Shown here in pieces: positions 55,627 to 64,000 of a stretch of DNA of 64,000 nt (position 1 is the first letter of the stretch; every line of letters starts with the position of its first letter). Source of the stretch: Leptospira perdikensis (GTDB lineage: Bacteria > Spirochaetota > Leptospiria > Leptospirales > Leptospiraceae). The position numbers were made by a program, and so were the translations under genes. The DNA is taken from the NCBI RefSeq assembly GCF_004769575.1, contig NZ_RQGA01000019.1, positions 1 through 64,000 of the forward strand, written 5' to 3'. Below the pieces are notes generated by a model, which did no database searches, was not told the DNA's origin, and saw only the letters and a program-made list of their open reading frames with translations.

Positions 55627-57375
55627 TTAAGTACCGATTGTCGACTCGAGGAAACTACCATAACCTTTTTCTTTTCCGAGAGAGATGACAGGTTTTCCCT
55701 GATCCACTGCGAGTTTTCCATTGATATAAACTTTTTTGACGGTTTCATCGTTACGACGAACCCAACGTTTAAAGTCCTCCATAAATGGCATCGGCGCTTC
55801 TACGTCTTTTGCAAGTGAATCGTCCAGTTTGGTTTGATCAATCAAAACGAGGTCTGCCCTTTTTCCTTCTTGGATATATCCTGCATCAATTCCGAACCAA
55901 TCACCGATCTCTCCTGTTAGGCGGTGGACAGCTTTTTCCATTGTCATAAATGGTTTTTTTTCCAACTCAGCATCTCTCACTAGTTTTAACATCCGAAGAG
56001 GAAAATTATAATGTGCCATTCCCCGTAAGTGAGCCCCAGCATCCGAAAATCCAATAAGGATATCGGGGTAGGAAACTATTTTTTGCAGCGGTTCTTTTCT
56101 GTGATTTGCCATCACTGTATACCAACGTACTTTGTTTCCATGTTCTGCTACTAGGTCTAAAAAGGCATTCACCGAATGGACTCCCTTTTCTTTGGCAACT
56201 TCATCAATTGATTTCCCTATCAACGATTTGTCAGGAGCATCTACAATTTTAGTTTCTTTGAAGTTTCTGTGAAAAACCCGAGGTAAAAACCAATTGGTCC
56301 ATTGTCGTTTGAACCAAGACCTGTAAGTTGGATCCTTCATTAGTTGTTTTCTTTCCAATTCATCTTCGATATGATTTGCTTTGGCACCAGCTGCAAATTC
56401 TTCAAAGACCACTACATCCATTCCATCGGCATAGAGATCAAATGGTTCTGGGAGTGCTTGGAACTTAAAGTCAGACTTAAAAATAGTATTGGTAATCCTT
56501 CCAATGATGTTGAGTAATTTATACAAACCCGGATCAAACTTCACATCCATAAGAGAAATGACTGTCGTTTTCAAAGGTTTACGAAAGAGTCCGAAACCTT
56601 CTTTTAAAAACATAAGGACATTGATTTTGGTAGAAACGTTCGGAACACCCTGAAAGATTTTTCCTCTTTTTCTCAATGTTTTGTTTAGGTATTGGTATTC
56701 ACTCCAATTGGCAAATGTAGAAGGTAGTGGTCGTGATCTAAATCTGGATCCGTCCATTTTATCCCATACAAGAGTATTAATGGAAAGACCCATAAACCCA
56801 GCATCCAGTGCTTCTTCTAGATGTTTGTTCATCGTCTCTAACTCTTGTTTTGTGGGAGTTTCTCCTTTTGTGAGGGAACGTTCGAGTCCCATTACATGTG
56901 CGCGAATGGCGGAGTGACCTGCAAAAGAGGTAACGTTGGGACCTAAGGGTAAATTGTTTAAATGTTTTTTATATTCGGTTGCAGAGTTCCAATTTTTTTT
57001 ACTTTCGAGAATGGATAAAACATTCTTTCTAGGGATGGCTTCCACACGACTAAACATATCTGCTAAATCTGTTGGATCACCGAGTGCCAAACTTAATGAA
57101 CAACTACCAAGAGATATTGTGGTAACACCATGACGAACCGATTCAGAAAGATCGGGTGCCATTTCTATCTCTGCATCATAATGTGTATGAAAATCGATAA
57201 AACCTGGTGTGAGCCAAAGTCCTTTGGCATCGACCACTGTTTCTCCAGAGTTGGGTTTTAGTTCTGTTTTGGATACAGATTGGATGATTCCATCTTTGAT
57301 TCTTACATCGCCTACAAAGGATGGATTTACGCTACCGTCAAAGATTCTCGCCTGTTTGATGAGAGTGTCTGCCAT
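55627..57375 (-). CDS. D-aminoacylase-like amidohydrolase
   Basis: 582 residues from the ATG at 57375, which has GGAGGT five bases upstream; a longer frame reaches 57447. Amidohydrolase superfamily with the first metal motif H63-T-H65 (GFIDFHTHYDAEIEM), and late IGFSDAGAHLRGMAHY with the catalytic Asp. DVRIKDGIIQSV and the C-terminal GKRADLVLIDQT blocks are typical of N-acyl-D-amino-acid deacylases. These release D-amino acids from N-acyl forms. No signal peptide. It is 105 bases downstream of leuA on the same strand; no functional tie seen. Confidence 0.85.
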   Translation of the reverse strand: MADTLIKQARIFDGSVNPSFVGDVRIKDGIIQSVSKTELKPNSGETVVDAKGLWLTPGFIDFHTHYDAEIEMAPDLSESVRHGVTTISLGSCSLSLALGDPTDLADMFSRVEAIPRKNVLSILESKKNWNSATEYKKHLNNLPLGPNVTSFAGHSAIRAHVMGLERSLTKGETPTKQELETMNKHLEEALDAGFMGLSINTLVWDKMDGSRFRSRPLPSTFANWSEYQYLNKTLRKRGKIFQGVPNVSTKINVLMFLKEGFGLFRKPLKTTVISLMDVKFDPGLYKLLNIIGRITNTIFKSDFKFQALPEPFDLYADGMDVVVFEEFAAGAKANHIEDELERKQLMKDPTYRSWFKRQWTNWFLPRVFHRNFKETKIVDAPDKSLIGKSIDEVAKEKGVHSVNAFLDLVAEHGNKVRWYTVMANHRKEPLQKIVSYPDILIGFSDAGAHLRGMAHYNFPLRMLKLVRDAELEKKPFMTMEKAVHRLTGEIGDWFGIDAGYIQEGKRADLVLIDQTKLDDSLAKDVEAPMPFMEDFKRWVRRNDETVKKVYINGKLAVDQGKPVISLGKEKGYGSFLESTIGT

Positions 57376-57480
57376 GATACCTCCGGAAAAACCAAACAAA
57401 ATTATGGCAGATTGACAAAGATTTGTCAATGATTCGATCCGAATCACAGAAAAGATTCTCTGGACGAAAGTCCCCCTTGT

Positions 57481-58665
57481 TCAGGAGGCAATTACATAAC
57501 CGTTCACTAAATCCACTAACTCTTCTTCGGTGATTTCTCTGTTGTTTTCATGAGAGGAAATGGTTTTAGCTTTTTCAAACAATCTGTGTATTTCTTCGTT
57601 TGGAACCACAATCCCGCGTTTTTCCAATAAAAACTGAATGGCCCTATGTCCTGATTGGTTGGTAAAAGAAATGGTTTCAGAATCATTCCTTCCCACAAAT
57701 TCAGGAGAAAAAGTTCGGTAGGCACCTTTAGTTTGTTTTATGGTCTTAGCAACACCATCTTGGTGGATTCCTGATCGATGTGAAAAGATATCTTCACCAA
57801 TGATCGGTGTTTTTTCTCCAATGGGAATACCTGTCATCTCCGCAATTCGTTTGGCCGTCGGATAAATTCTCTGAAAGTTAATTCCTAATGTCTCACCATT
57901 TTGGTGTAAGGCGATTGCTGTTTCATACAAATTGGTATTACCTGCTCGTTCTCCCAATCCGTTCAAAGCCACTTCAATTTGTTCGGCACCAACATAAACA
58001 CATTCCACAGAAGTTGCCGTTGCCATTCCTAAATCATTGTGAGTATGTACAGAAACTTTGGCTTTGTCCCCAATAAAATCTTTCATCTCTTTTACCATAT
58101 TCACAAATACCATGGGCCGATAACGTTCTACGGTATTTGGTAAGTTGATGATATTGGCACCGGCCTCAATCGCTGCAAGAAAGGCATCCTTTGTGAATGC
58201 AAAGTTTTCAATGGCATCTCCAAAATGTTCTCCAGAAAATTGAATTTCAACTTCCGGTCCTACGATGGATCGGGCAAAAGAAACAGACCTCCTTATCTTT
58301 TGGATGACTTCCGATTCTGAGATTTTCAAAACATGGCGAATGGAAAAATCACTGACAGGATATACGATATGCATTCGAGGTTTATTTGCATATTGAATGG
58401 CTTCCCAAGTTCTAATAATTTCTGTTTCATTCGCGCGGGAAAGTCCTGCGATGGGAATTCCTACCGGAGCTCTTTTGGCTAAGGTTTTACTGGCAACAAA
58501 CTCTGTATCGTTGGAAGAGGGGAAACCCACTTCAATCCCATCGACATTCAATTCGATAAGCAAATCGAAAACTTCGATTTTCTCTTCTAAGGTCCAGGGT
58601 CTACGTAATGCTTGGTTTCCGTCCCGCAAGGTAACGTCTTGGATTTTAATTTGGTTTGGTTTCAT
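57481..58665 (-). CDS. leuA: 2-isopropylmalate synthase (short form)
   Basis: 394 residues from the ATG at 58665, with GGAGGA ahead. It condenses acetyl-CoA with 2-oxoisovalerate, the first committed step to leucine. The HMGL-like barrel is clear: VTLRDGNQALRRPW, HTHNDLGMATATSVECVYVG (metal ligands His-x-His) and LNGLGERAGNT. The chain ends soon after the barrel and linker, so it lacks the C-terminal leucine-feedback domain of full-length LeuA. The leader peptide and attenuator ahead of it (58711-58825) supply leucine control instead. A citramalate or homocitrate synthase would be the alternative, but the leucine-rich leader favours leucine. Confidence 0.88.
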   Translation of the reverse strand: MKPNQIKIQDVTLRDGNQALRRPWTLEEKIEVFDLLIELNVDGIEVGFPSSNDTEFVASKTLAKRAPVGIPIAGLSRANETEIIRTWEAIQYANKPRMHIVYPVSDFSIRHVLKISESEVIQKIRRSVSFARSIVGPEVEIQFSGEHFGDAIENFAFTKDAFLAAIEAGANIINLPNTVERYRPMVFVNMVKEMKDFIGDKAKVSVHTHNDLGMATATSVECVYVGAEQIEVALNGLGERAGNTNLYETAIALHQNGETLGINFQRIYPTAKRIAEMTGIPIGEKTPIIGEDIFSHRSGIHQDGVAKTIKQTKGAYRTFSPEFVGRNDSETISFTNQSGHRAIQFLLEKRGIVVPNEEIHRLFEKAKTISSHENNREITEEELVDLVNGYVIAS

Positions 58666-58710
58666 AGTTCCTCCGAATCCGCTGCCACTACTGACCGAGA
58701 GGAGGACCAA

Positions 58711-58749
58711 AAATAAAAAAAGCCCACTTCCCGGTTGGGAGTGGGCTTT
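58711..58749 (-). terminator. Leucine attenuator terminator ahead of leuA
   Basis: Minus strand: AAAGCCCACT / AGTGGGCTTT with an inner CCC/GGG, followed by a run of T. It lies between the leader peptide and the leuA ATG. Its left arm contains CTCCC, which can instead pair with GGGAG (58765-58769) just after the leader stop, forming an antiterminator. GGGAG is itself paired in the leader hairpin when the ribosome completes the leucine codons. Confidence 0.9.
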
Positions 58750-58774
58750 GTCACACAGCACGTTCTCCCTCGAT

Positions 58775-58825
58775 CTATAAAAGTTCGAGGAGGAGCAGTA
58801 ACTGAATGTTAGCAGATAATTTCAT
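58775..58825 (-). CDS. leuL: leuA leader peptide
   Basis: 16 residues: MKLSANIQLLLLLELL, read ATG (58825) to TAG (58777-58775). Eight of 16 residues are leucine, five in a row at the end of the peptide plus two after the single Glu. The codons used are TTA, CTG, CTC, CTC, CTC, CTT and TTA. Ribosome stalling there would free the antiterminator strand. The leader's own leucine codons (CTCCTCGA) can pair with TCGAGGGAG (58765-58773) as the pause hairpin. The ribosome site is weak (AAAGA). A TTGACA box (58860-58865) lies upstream but with no good -10. Confidence 0.88.
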   Translation of the reverse strand: MKLSANIQLLLLLELL

Positions 58826-58861
58826 TGTTAATCTTTAGACGAATCGATAGCGGAGATCCTG

Positions 58862-60295
58862 TCAATTTTTTTTAAACCTAATACGAGAAATTTGTACAAG
58901 AGAGATTTGGATTCCAAATCCGATCGGGATGAGAAGGGTAAACGAAATCTTGAAACCAAGTCCAATGGCCACAGTGAGAAGGATACTGGTTAGGAAGAAA
59001 ATGGAAAATAAAAGGCCCGATACAGGTAAATCAGCCTTTCCTCTTGCTAAAAAGAAAACGGCAATCGATGGCCCAAGCGTATAAGAAAATATGGTGAGAC
59101 CCATTTCCAAAAGGCCTTTTTCCCAGGTTTGGATGAGGAAATAAGGAATGAGGCTCGAGACAAAGAGAGTGACTCCAAAAAAAAGAGAGAGTGTGCGGGG
59201 ACTAAACCATTTGTCCATACCCCAATCCCGGGCCCAGGTGAGAGAGAGGGAATTGATGGTGGAGCTAAGTGTGGACATGGCACTGGCAAGAATCGCAGCG
59301 ACAAGGATTCCAAGGAGCGGGGAAGGGACTTCATTGACAATGAATTGGCTAAATACTTTGTCAGGCGCCATGGTTTGGCCTGCATAAAAAAGATAAAGAA
59401 GGGATCCAATCAAAAGAAAAAGAAGGAATTGAAAGAAAACTAAGACCCCACTTCCAATGAGTATCTTCTGGCCCGAAATTAAATTCTTGGTTGCGATCAC
59501 TCGTTGTACAAGCATTAGGTCTGTGCCATGTGATCCAATGGAGATAAAAGCTCCACCAATCAAAGCAAATACGATAAAGTAACTATTGTCACCTGATGGA
59601 AGATAATCGAAGATAAATAAATTCCATTTGCCTAAAGTTTGGAGATTCGAAATTCCTTCTAGGATAGGAATATTTAATTTATATAGAAGAAGCCCTAATG
59701 CAAAAAATCCACCAAAGATATATATGAACCATTGGAGGACATCAGTAAATACAATCGCTCGGAATCCTCCCACAACAGAATAGATTATGGTTACGATACT
59801 TAATGTTGTCAGAGCAATCATTCCCAGCAGTTCTTGCGAAAATGGAAGTCCCATCCTTTCCAAAAGAAAAGCTATAGGAAGTGAACTCACATACAACCGA
59901 ATTCCATCTCCTAAAAGTCGTGATATGGTAAACACTAAAGAGATCGTTTTTTGGGGAGATTTTCCGAAACGATTTCCCACATACTCATAAACAGAAATTG
60001 TATTTCCTGAAAAATAGGATGGCAAAAGATACAAAGCCACAATGGTTCTTCCGATCAAATACCCAAAGGCAATTTCTAAAAACCGGTAGTCACCTTTGAA
60101 AGACAAGGAGGGAATACTTAAAAAAGTTAAACTAGAAGTTTCTGTTGCCACAAGGGACAATAAAAGAAAGATCCAATGGATTTCTTTTTTTGCGAGATAG
60201 AAGTCTTCTTCTTTTTCATTGTTCTTTGCGAAATGAAATCCAAAATAAAAAACGAGGATAAAATAAAAAATAAGTACAAAGACATCCCAGATCAT
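58862..60295 (-). CDS. Sodium/solute symporter (SSS family)
   Basis: 477 residues with about 13 transmembrane helices. Family motifs: VATETSSLTFLSIPSLSFKG near the N-terminus, GDGIRLYV and GTDLMLVQRVIATKN in the core, and ILASAMSTLSSTINSLS in helix 8-9. It imports a solute with sodium; substrate unknown. It is 36 bases upstream of the leuL leader on the same strand, so the leuA operon could also be read from here. The CBS protein gene is 8 bases upstream, in the same direction. Confidence 0.9.
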   Translation of the reverse strand: MIWDVFVLIFYFILVFYFGFHFAKNNEKEEDFYLAKKEIHWIFLLLSLVATETSSLTFLSIPSLSFKGDYRFLEIAFGYLIGRTIVALYLLPSYFSGNTISVYEYVGNRFGKSPQKTISLVFTISRLLGDGIRLYVSSLPIAFLLERMGLPFSQELLGMIALTTLSIVTIIYSVVGGFRAIVFTDVLQWFIYIFGGFFALGLLLYKLNIPILEGISNLQTLGKWNLFIFDYLPSGDNSYFIVFALIGGAFISIGSHGTDLMLVQRVIATKNLISGQKILIGSGVLVFFQFLLFLLIGSLLYLFYAGQTMAPDKVFSQFIVNEVPSPLLGILVAAILASAMSTLSSTINSLSLTWARDWGMDKWFSPRTLSLFFGVTLFVSSLIPYFLIQTWEKGLLEMGLTIFSYTLGPSIAVFFLARGKADLPVSGLLFSIFFLTSILLTVAIGLGFKISFTLLIPIGFGIQISLVQISRIRFKKN

Positions 60296-60303
60296 AAAAT
60301 TCC

Positions 60304-60903
60304 TTATGCGATAATATTTAAGTTTGGATATTTTAATAACAAACGGAGTAAATCCGATCTTGTGATTATACCAATAGGATGATTATCGTCATCTACTACG
60401 GGAATACATCCAATTCTTTCTTCCAAAAGCACTTGAGTGACCCTTCTAATTTCGGCCCCCGGCGATCCAACTAATACACGTTTGGTCATAATATCCGAAA
60501 CCATCCAATCCCTTTCATAGGATTTACTTTTTTCAAGAATGTCCCGGTCAGAGACAAAACCGACAAGAATCCCTGATGTATCGGTGAGGGGGAGGTGTCG
60601 GATTCTTTTTTCCACCATAAAGTCCAGACAGTGGGAGATGGTTTCGGTAGAGGGAAGGAAAAGGGCAGGGGTCGACATGATTTCGTGGAGGAAATAGACT
60701 GTTTTTTCCGTTTGCCCTGCCGTTTCTCTGTAAACATCCCCCGGAGATCGGTGCAAAAAAGAAGCGCCGGATGAACTGGAAGACCCTTCCCCCTCGCTAG
60801 AAACTGGGGTGCTCCCACCTCCTGGGTGGATTTTCTGCACCCGATCTGTCTGGGTGGTGGGTGGATTGGGGGAAATACGCCCCTCATGGATCCAAAAGAA
60901 CAT
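60304..60903 (-). CDS. CBS-pair protein
   Basis: 199 residues. Two CBS motifs: about 70-125 (IMSTPALFLPSTETISHCLD, RIRHLPLTDTSGILVG) and 130-190 (IMTKRVLVGSPGAEIRRVTQ, GCIPVVDDDNHPIGIITRSD). The first 60 residues are low complexity and carry Gly/Ser/Pro. CBS pairs sense adenine nucleotides and could regulate the symporter whose gene starts 8 bases after its stop. The ATG at 60903 is accepted because no better one is obvious. Confidence 0.85.
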   Translation of the reverse strand: MFFWIHEGRISPNPPTTQTDRVQKIHPGGGSTPVSSEGEGSSSSSGASFLHRSPGDVYRETAGQTEKTVYFLHEIMSTPALFLPSTETISHCLDFMVEKRIRHLPLTDTSGILVGFVSDRDILEKSKSYERDWMVSDIMTKRVLVGSPGAEIRRVTQVLLEERIGCIPVVDDDNHPIGIITRSDLLRLLLKYPNLNIIA

Positions 60904-61025
60904 AGTTATGCCCTACCTTTCTGAAAAGTTTGTCAAAAAAAAGAAAAAACTTGCAAAAAACGAACAGTGGTTTTTTATCCATCCTACATTTCCGAATTCC
61001 CAATCCATACGAAAAGGCAAGACCC

Positions 61026-62927
61026 ATGATCCAAAACTACGAAAACCTCTACCAAGCATTGGCCCAACTGGCAGAAACCCTTCCTAATAAAATTTCCTTT
61101 CGGAAACGAAAGTCAAACACCGAATTCCCTGGGATCAGTTTTGGAGATTTGAAACAGTTTGTCGACCAATTGACTTTGGGTTGGATCGATCTCGGGGTCG
61201 AGGTGGGGGATCGGATTGGGTTTTTCTGTGATGCCACTGTCAATTGGCTTCGGACAGACATCGCCATTCTAACTTCAGGGGCAGTTGTGGTTCCCCGTGG
61301 AACAGACATTGTCCGAGAGGAAATTCTTTATATTCTAAACCATTCGGAAGCCAAATATTTGGTGGTCCAAAAACCAAAGGATAAAAAACGCATTGAAGAT
61401 TTGTTAGGTGATCTTCCTCATTTAAAACAAATTTTTATTTTGGAAACGGACCAAGGGGATTTATATGATGGTGAAAATTCAATTCTATCGATTGCCAAAA
61501 AAGGAAAGGAAAGATGGAGTCGTGACGGCAAACAGGAGTTAGATAAAAGAATCAAACAAACAGATGCTGATGCTCTTGCTACTTTGATTTATACCTCAGG
61601 AACTACTGGAAATCCCAAAGGTGTAATGTTGTCTCAAAAAGGTTGGATCACAGCCATTGGAAATACTATTTCCAGGTTGGATATGAACTCTAACGACAAT
61701 GCAGTAAGTTTGTTACCACCTTGGCATGCATTTGAAAGAGCAATCGAATATGCTACTATCTTTCTTGGGATTGATTTTTTGGTATCCAATATGTCATCCT
61801 TAAAAGATGACCTAAGGGACTTTCGCCCTACCATTTTTCCATCCGTCCCTCGGATTTGGGAATCGGTGTACAATGGAATCATTGCTAAGGTTGCGAAAGA
61901 AGGTGGGTTTAAAGAAAAATTATTTCATTTCTTTTTGAAAGTAGGTGCTACTTGGGCTCATTATTATGCTATGTGTTTTGGGTTTGAATTTGAAATCAAA
62001 AAACCCAACTTCCTTTTATCTTTCATTAAAAGAACCTATGCATTCTTGATTCTGATTTTGCTTTCTCCTTTAAAACTTCTAAGTATCAAAATCTTTTCGG
62101 CAATTCATAAAGCCTTGGGTGGTCGGATACGAATTTGTATTTCTGCTGGTTCTGCTCTGCCGAGTGTCGTGGATGGATTTTTATCAGCGATTGGACTTAA
62201 AGTACTCGAAGGGTATGGAATGACAGAAACATCTGCTGTTGTTTCCATTCGTTCCAATACCAAACCTACCAAAGGCACTGTTGGAATTCCTATCGATGGA
62301 TATCAAATTCGTTTGAAGGATGAAACAGGAAAAGTTGTGACGGCCATCGGTGCGAAAGGCACCCTATGGATCAAATCCAAACAAATTTTAAAGGGTTATT
62401 ACAAACGTCCAGAACTCAACCAAGTAGTTTTCGATGCAGAAGGTTTTTTTGATACGGGGGATCTAATGATGATCTCTCATAGAAACGAATTGGTTTTTGC
62501 AGGCCGTTCGAAAGATACCATTGCTCTCATCGGTGGTGAAAACGTAGAACCAATCCCGATAGAAGACAAACTTCTTACCTCTCCCTTTATTGACCAAGTG
62601 ATGGTAGTGGGTCACGATAAAAAAACTTTGGGTGCTCTGATTGTTCCTAACTTCGAAGCAGTAGAAGCTAAAATTGAAGGTATTTCCAAGGAAAAAGCTG
62701 GGGAATGGAACCTAAACCCGAAGGTTCGGGAATTATACCGAGCAGAGATTTCACGTATTATTTCTCGCGAAAACGGATTCAAAGGTTTTGAGACAGTGCC
62801 AGCTAACAACTTTTATGTGGTATCTCGTCCCTTTGATCCCGATGTCGAAATGACACGAACTTTGAAAATGAAGAGAAATGTTATTTCGGAAGTATTTTTA
62901 AAACAAATTGAAGGAATTTACGAATGA
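61026..62927 (+). CDS. Long-chain acyl-CoA synthetase (AMP-binding)
   Basis: 633 residues from the ATG at 61026 with AAAAGG 8 bases upstream; a longer frame reaches 60930. It activates fatty acids with ATP and CoA. The AMP-binding signature IYTSGTTGNPKGVMLSQ lies at about residues 187-203, then GYGMTETSAVVSIRS (A8) and FFDTGDLMMISHRN near the C-terminal domain hinge. Membrane-active hydrophobic patches around 330-360 (FLILILLSPLKLLSI) suggest membrane binding, as in many leptospiral homologues. The stop overlaps the acyl-CoA dehydrogenase start (ATGA), so both act in fatty-acid use. Confidence 0.92.
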   Translation: MIQNYENLYQALAQLAETLPNKISFRKRKSNTEFPGISFGDLKQFVDQLTLGWIDLGVEVGDRIGFFCDATVNWLRTDIAILTSGAVVVPRGTDIVREEILYILNHSEAKYLVVQKPKDKKRIEDLLGDLPHLKQIFILETDQGDLYDGENSILSIAKKGKERWSRDGKQELDKRIKQTDADALATLIYTSGTTGNPKGVMLSQKGWITAIGNTISRLDMNSNDNAVSLLPPWHAFERAIEYATIFLGIDFLVSNMSSLKDDLRDFRPTIFPSVPRIWESVYNGIIAKVAKEGGFKEKLFHFFLKVGATWAHYYAMCFGFEFEIKKPNFLLSFIKRTYAFLILILLSPLKLLSIKIFSAIHKALGGRIRICISAGSALPSVVDGFLSAIGLKVLEGYGMTETSAVVSIRSNTKPTKGTVGIPIDGYQIRLKDETGKVVTAIGAKGTLWIKSKQILKGYYKRPELNQVVFDAEGFFDTGDLMMISHRNELVFAGRSKDTIALIGGENVEPIPIEDKLLTSPFIDQVMVVGHDKKTLGALIVPNFEAVEAKIEGISKEKAGEWNLNPKVRELYRAEISRIISRENGFKGFETVPANNFYVVSRPFDPDVEMTRTLKMKRNVISEVFLKQIEGIYE

Positions 62928-64000
62928 TACACCCGAAACTGAATCCCTATTTAAATGAGGAGGAGAGAAGTTTTTACAATACAGTATTTCAGTTTTCTGA
63001 AGATAAAGTGTTCCCATCGGCAGAAGAAAGAGACGAAAAAGAAATTTGGTCCGATGAATTGTGGAAAGAATTTAGCAAAGCAGGCCTTACAGGTCTTACC
63101 ATACCTTCAGAATACGGCGGCGAAGGAGCCAGTTGTTTACAATGTTCGATTGCAACGGATGCTTTTGCATCCGGATCTTTGGATGGGGGAATGGGACTTT
63201 CCTGGGTCGCCCATTTGGTGATTGGGACTATGCCAATTATATTCCAAGGAACCAAAGAACAAAAATCCAAATACCTTCCGAAACTTTCTACAGGAGAATG
63301 GATGGCAGGATTTGCATTAACGGAACCAGCTTCCGGGTCAGACGCTGCCTCCCTTTTAACCAAAGCTGAAGAAGTAGATGATGGTTGGAAACTCAACGGA
63401 ACTAAAATGTATATTACTAACGGCCCCGTTGGACAGGTGTTTGTTGTGATGGCACGAACTTCCGAAAAAGGAAGAGGACCTATGGGAATATCAGCCTTCA
63501 TCGTCGAAAGTAATACACCTGGTTTTAAGGTAAGTAAGGTTTTGAAAAAACTAGGCCATCATACTTCTATGACCGCCGAACTTGTATTTGAAGATATGGT
63601 CATTCCGAAAGAAAACTTACTCGGACCCATGAATACAGGGTTTATGAGGATTGGTAAAGAAACTTTAGAATGGGAAAGAACTGTATTTGTAGCCGGACTT
63701 GCAGGAGCTATGGAATTTTGTTTTCGTAAAGGTCTTCGGTATGCGAATGAAAGAACTCAATTCGGAAAACCTATCTCTAGTTTTTATGGAATGCGTGATA
63801 TTTTGGTTCGTAACTGGGTTTATATCCAAGCCGCACGAAGACTGATTTATTGGGTTGCCGAACGAAAAGATAAGGGAATTGCATCTCCACTAGAAAGTAG
63901 TTTGGGAAAACTCATTTCTTCTGAAATTGCAGAAGATGTGGCAAAGGATTCCGTACAACTATTTGGTGGATACGGATATATGAAAGAATACGCAGTGGAG
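62924..64000 (+). CDS. Acyl-CoA dehydrogenase (truncated by window end)
   Basis: 359 codons are visible; the stop lies outside the window. It oxidises acyl-CoA to enoyl-CoA with FAD. Signatures: GLTIPSEYGGEG, AGFALTEPASGSDAAS (FAD/substrate binding) and YANERTQFGKPISSFYGMRD, then QLFGGYGYMKEYAVE, where the window ends. The ATG at 62924 overlaps the acyl-CoA synthetase stop by four bases, which places activation and first oxidation in one operon. The catalytic glutamate cannot be assigned with certainty because the end is missing. Confidence 0.93.
   Translation, partial: MIHPKLNPYLNEEERSFYNTVFQFSEDKVFPSAEERDEKEIWSDELWKEFSKAGLTGLTIPSEYGGEGASCLQCSIATDAFASGSLDGGMGLSWVAHLVIGTMPIIFQGTKEQKSKYLPKLSTGEWMAGFALTEPASGSDAASLLTKAEEVDDGWKLNGTKMYITNGPVGQVFVVMARTSEKGRGPMGISAFIVESNTPGFKVSKVLKKLGHHTSMTAELVFEDMVIPKENLLGPMNTGFMRIGKETLEWERTVFVAGLAGAMEFCFRKGLRYANERTQFGKPISSFYGMRDILVRNWVYIQAARRLIYWVAERKDKGIASPLESSLGKLISSEIAEDVAKDSVQLFGGYGYMKEYAVE

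Noticed and set aside
58860..58865. TTGACA as -35 box for leuL-leuA
   Set aside because: A perfect -35 sequence, but no acceptable -10 at 16-18 bases; kept only as a remark.
60486..60887. 133-residue minus-strand frame
   Set aside because: It overlaps the CBS-pair gene in another frame; the CBS motifs are in the longer frame.

Overview
The window is chromosomal DNA from an AT-rich spirochaete, most likely a Leptospira and probably a saprophytic one. The genus call rests on many small lipoproteins with leptospiral-type lipoboxes, a choice-of-anchor-X-like protein, beta-propeller lipoproteins with a shared Cys-Asp-Pro N-terminal segment, several periplasmic/outer-membrane sensory clusters, and amino-acid genes in scattered small operons. 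The species call is inference. I saw no tRNA, rRNA, insertion sequence, prophage or CRISPR array.

Layout. 1-4600: small lipoproteins, a TfoX-N protein, a membrane protein and an outer-membrane barrel. 4678-7695: a LysR regulator divergent from leuCD, with an operator and promoter between them. 8150-10759: membrane-anchored hydrolase, YCII/DGPF protein and ECF42-type sigma factor. 10832-15663: a membrane-bound sigma-54 activator, an anchor-X partner and a secreted hydrolase whose promoter is of -24/-12 type. 15983-18723: SGNH lipoprotein, ECF sigma factor and ClpP. 18914-24296: a molybdate-type (ModE) regulon with two near-identical operators, made of a porin, a di-heme cytochrome lipoprotein, a lipoprotein with two sulfite-oxidase-like domains, and ModE itself. 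24480-36954: CAP-domain protein, lipoproteins, two sensory operons (histidine kinase plus receiver; outer-membrane protein plus chemoreceptor plus receiver-PAS) sharing one sensor domain, a propeller lipoprotein and an MBL-fold lipoprotein. 36978-41163: proline and ornithine catabolism to glutamate. 42215-51174: propeller lipoproteins and a LytS/LytTR system with an outer-membrane protein between kinase and regulator. 51392-54736: small lipoproteins, a PhoD-like phosphatase and a TetR regulator. 54782-64000: DUF4349 lipoprotein, D-aminoacylase-like amidohydrolase, leuA with a leucine attenuator, SSS symporter, CBS protein, acyl-CoA synthetase and a truncated acyl-CoA dehydrogenase.

Strongest observations. 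(1) A textbook leucine attenuator lies ahead of leuA: a 16-residue leader peptide with eight leucines, a pause hairpin, an antiterminator alternative and an intrinsic terminator. (2) A ModE operator is embedded in a consensus promoter whose predicted start site is the A of the porin ATG, so the mRNA should be leaderless. (3) A ModE-controlled porin/cytochrome/SUOX-fold surface module stands without visible modABC. (4) A structured intergenic repeat occurs three times, with compensatory changes in its central stem. (5) A sigma-54 promoter with upstream 10-bp repeats stands next to a membrane-bound sigma-54 activator. All functional statements come from reading motifs by eye; no database search was run.
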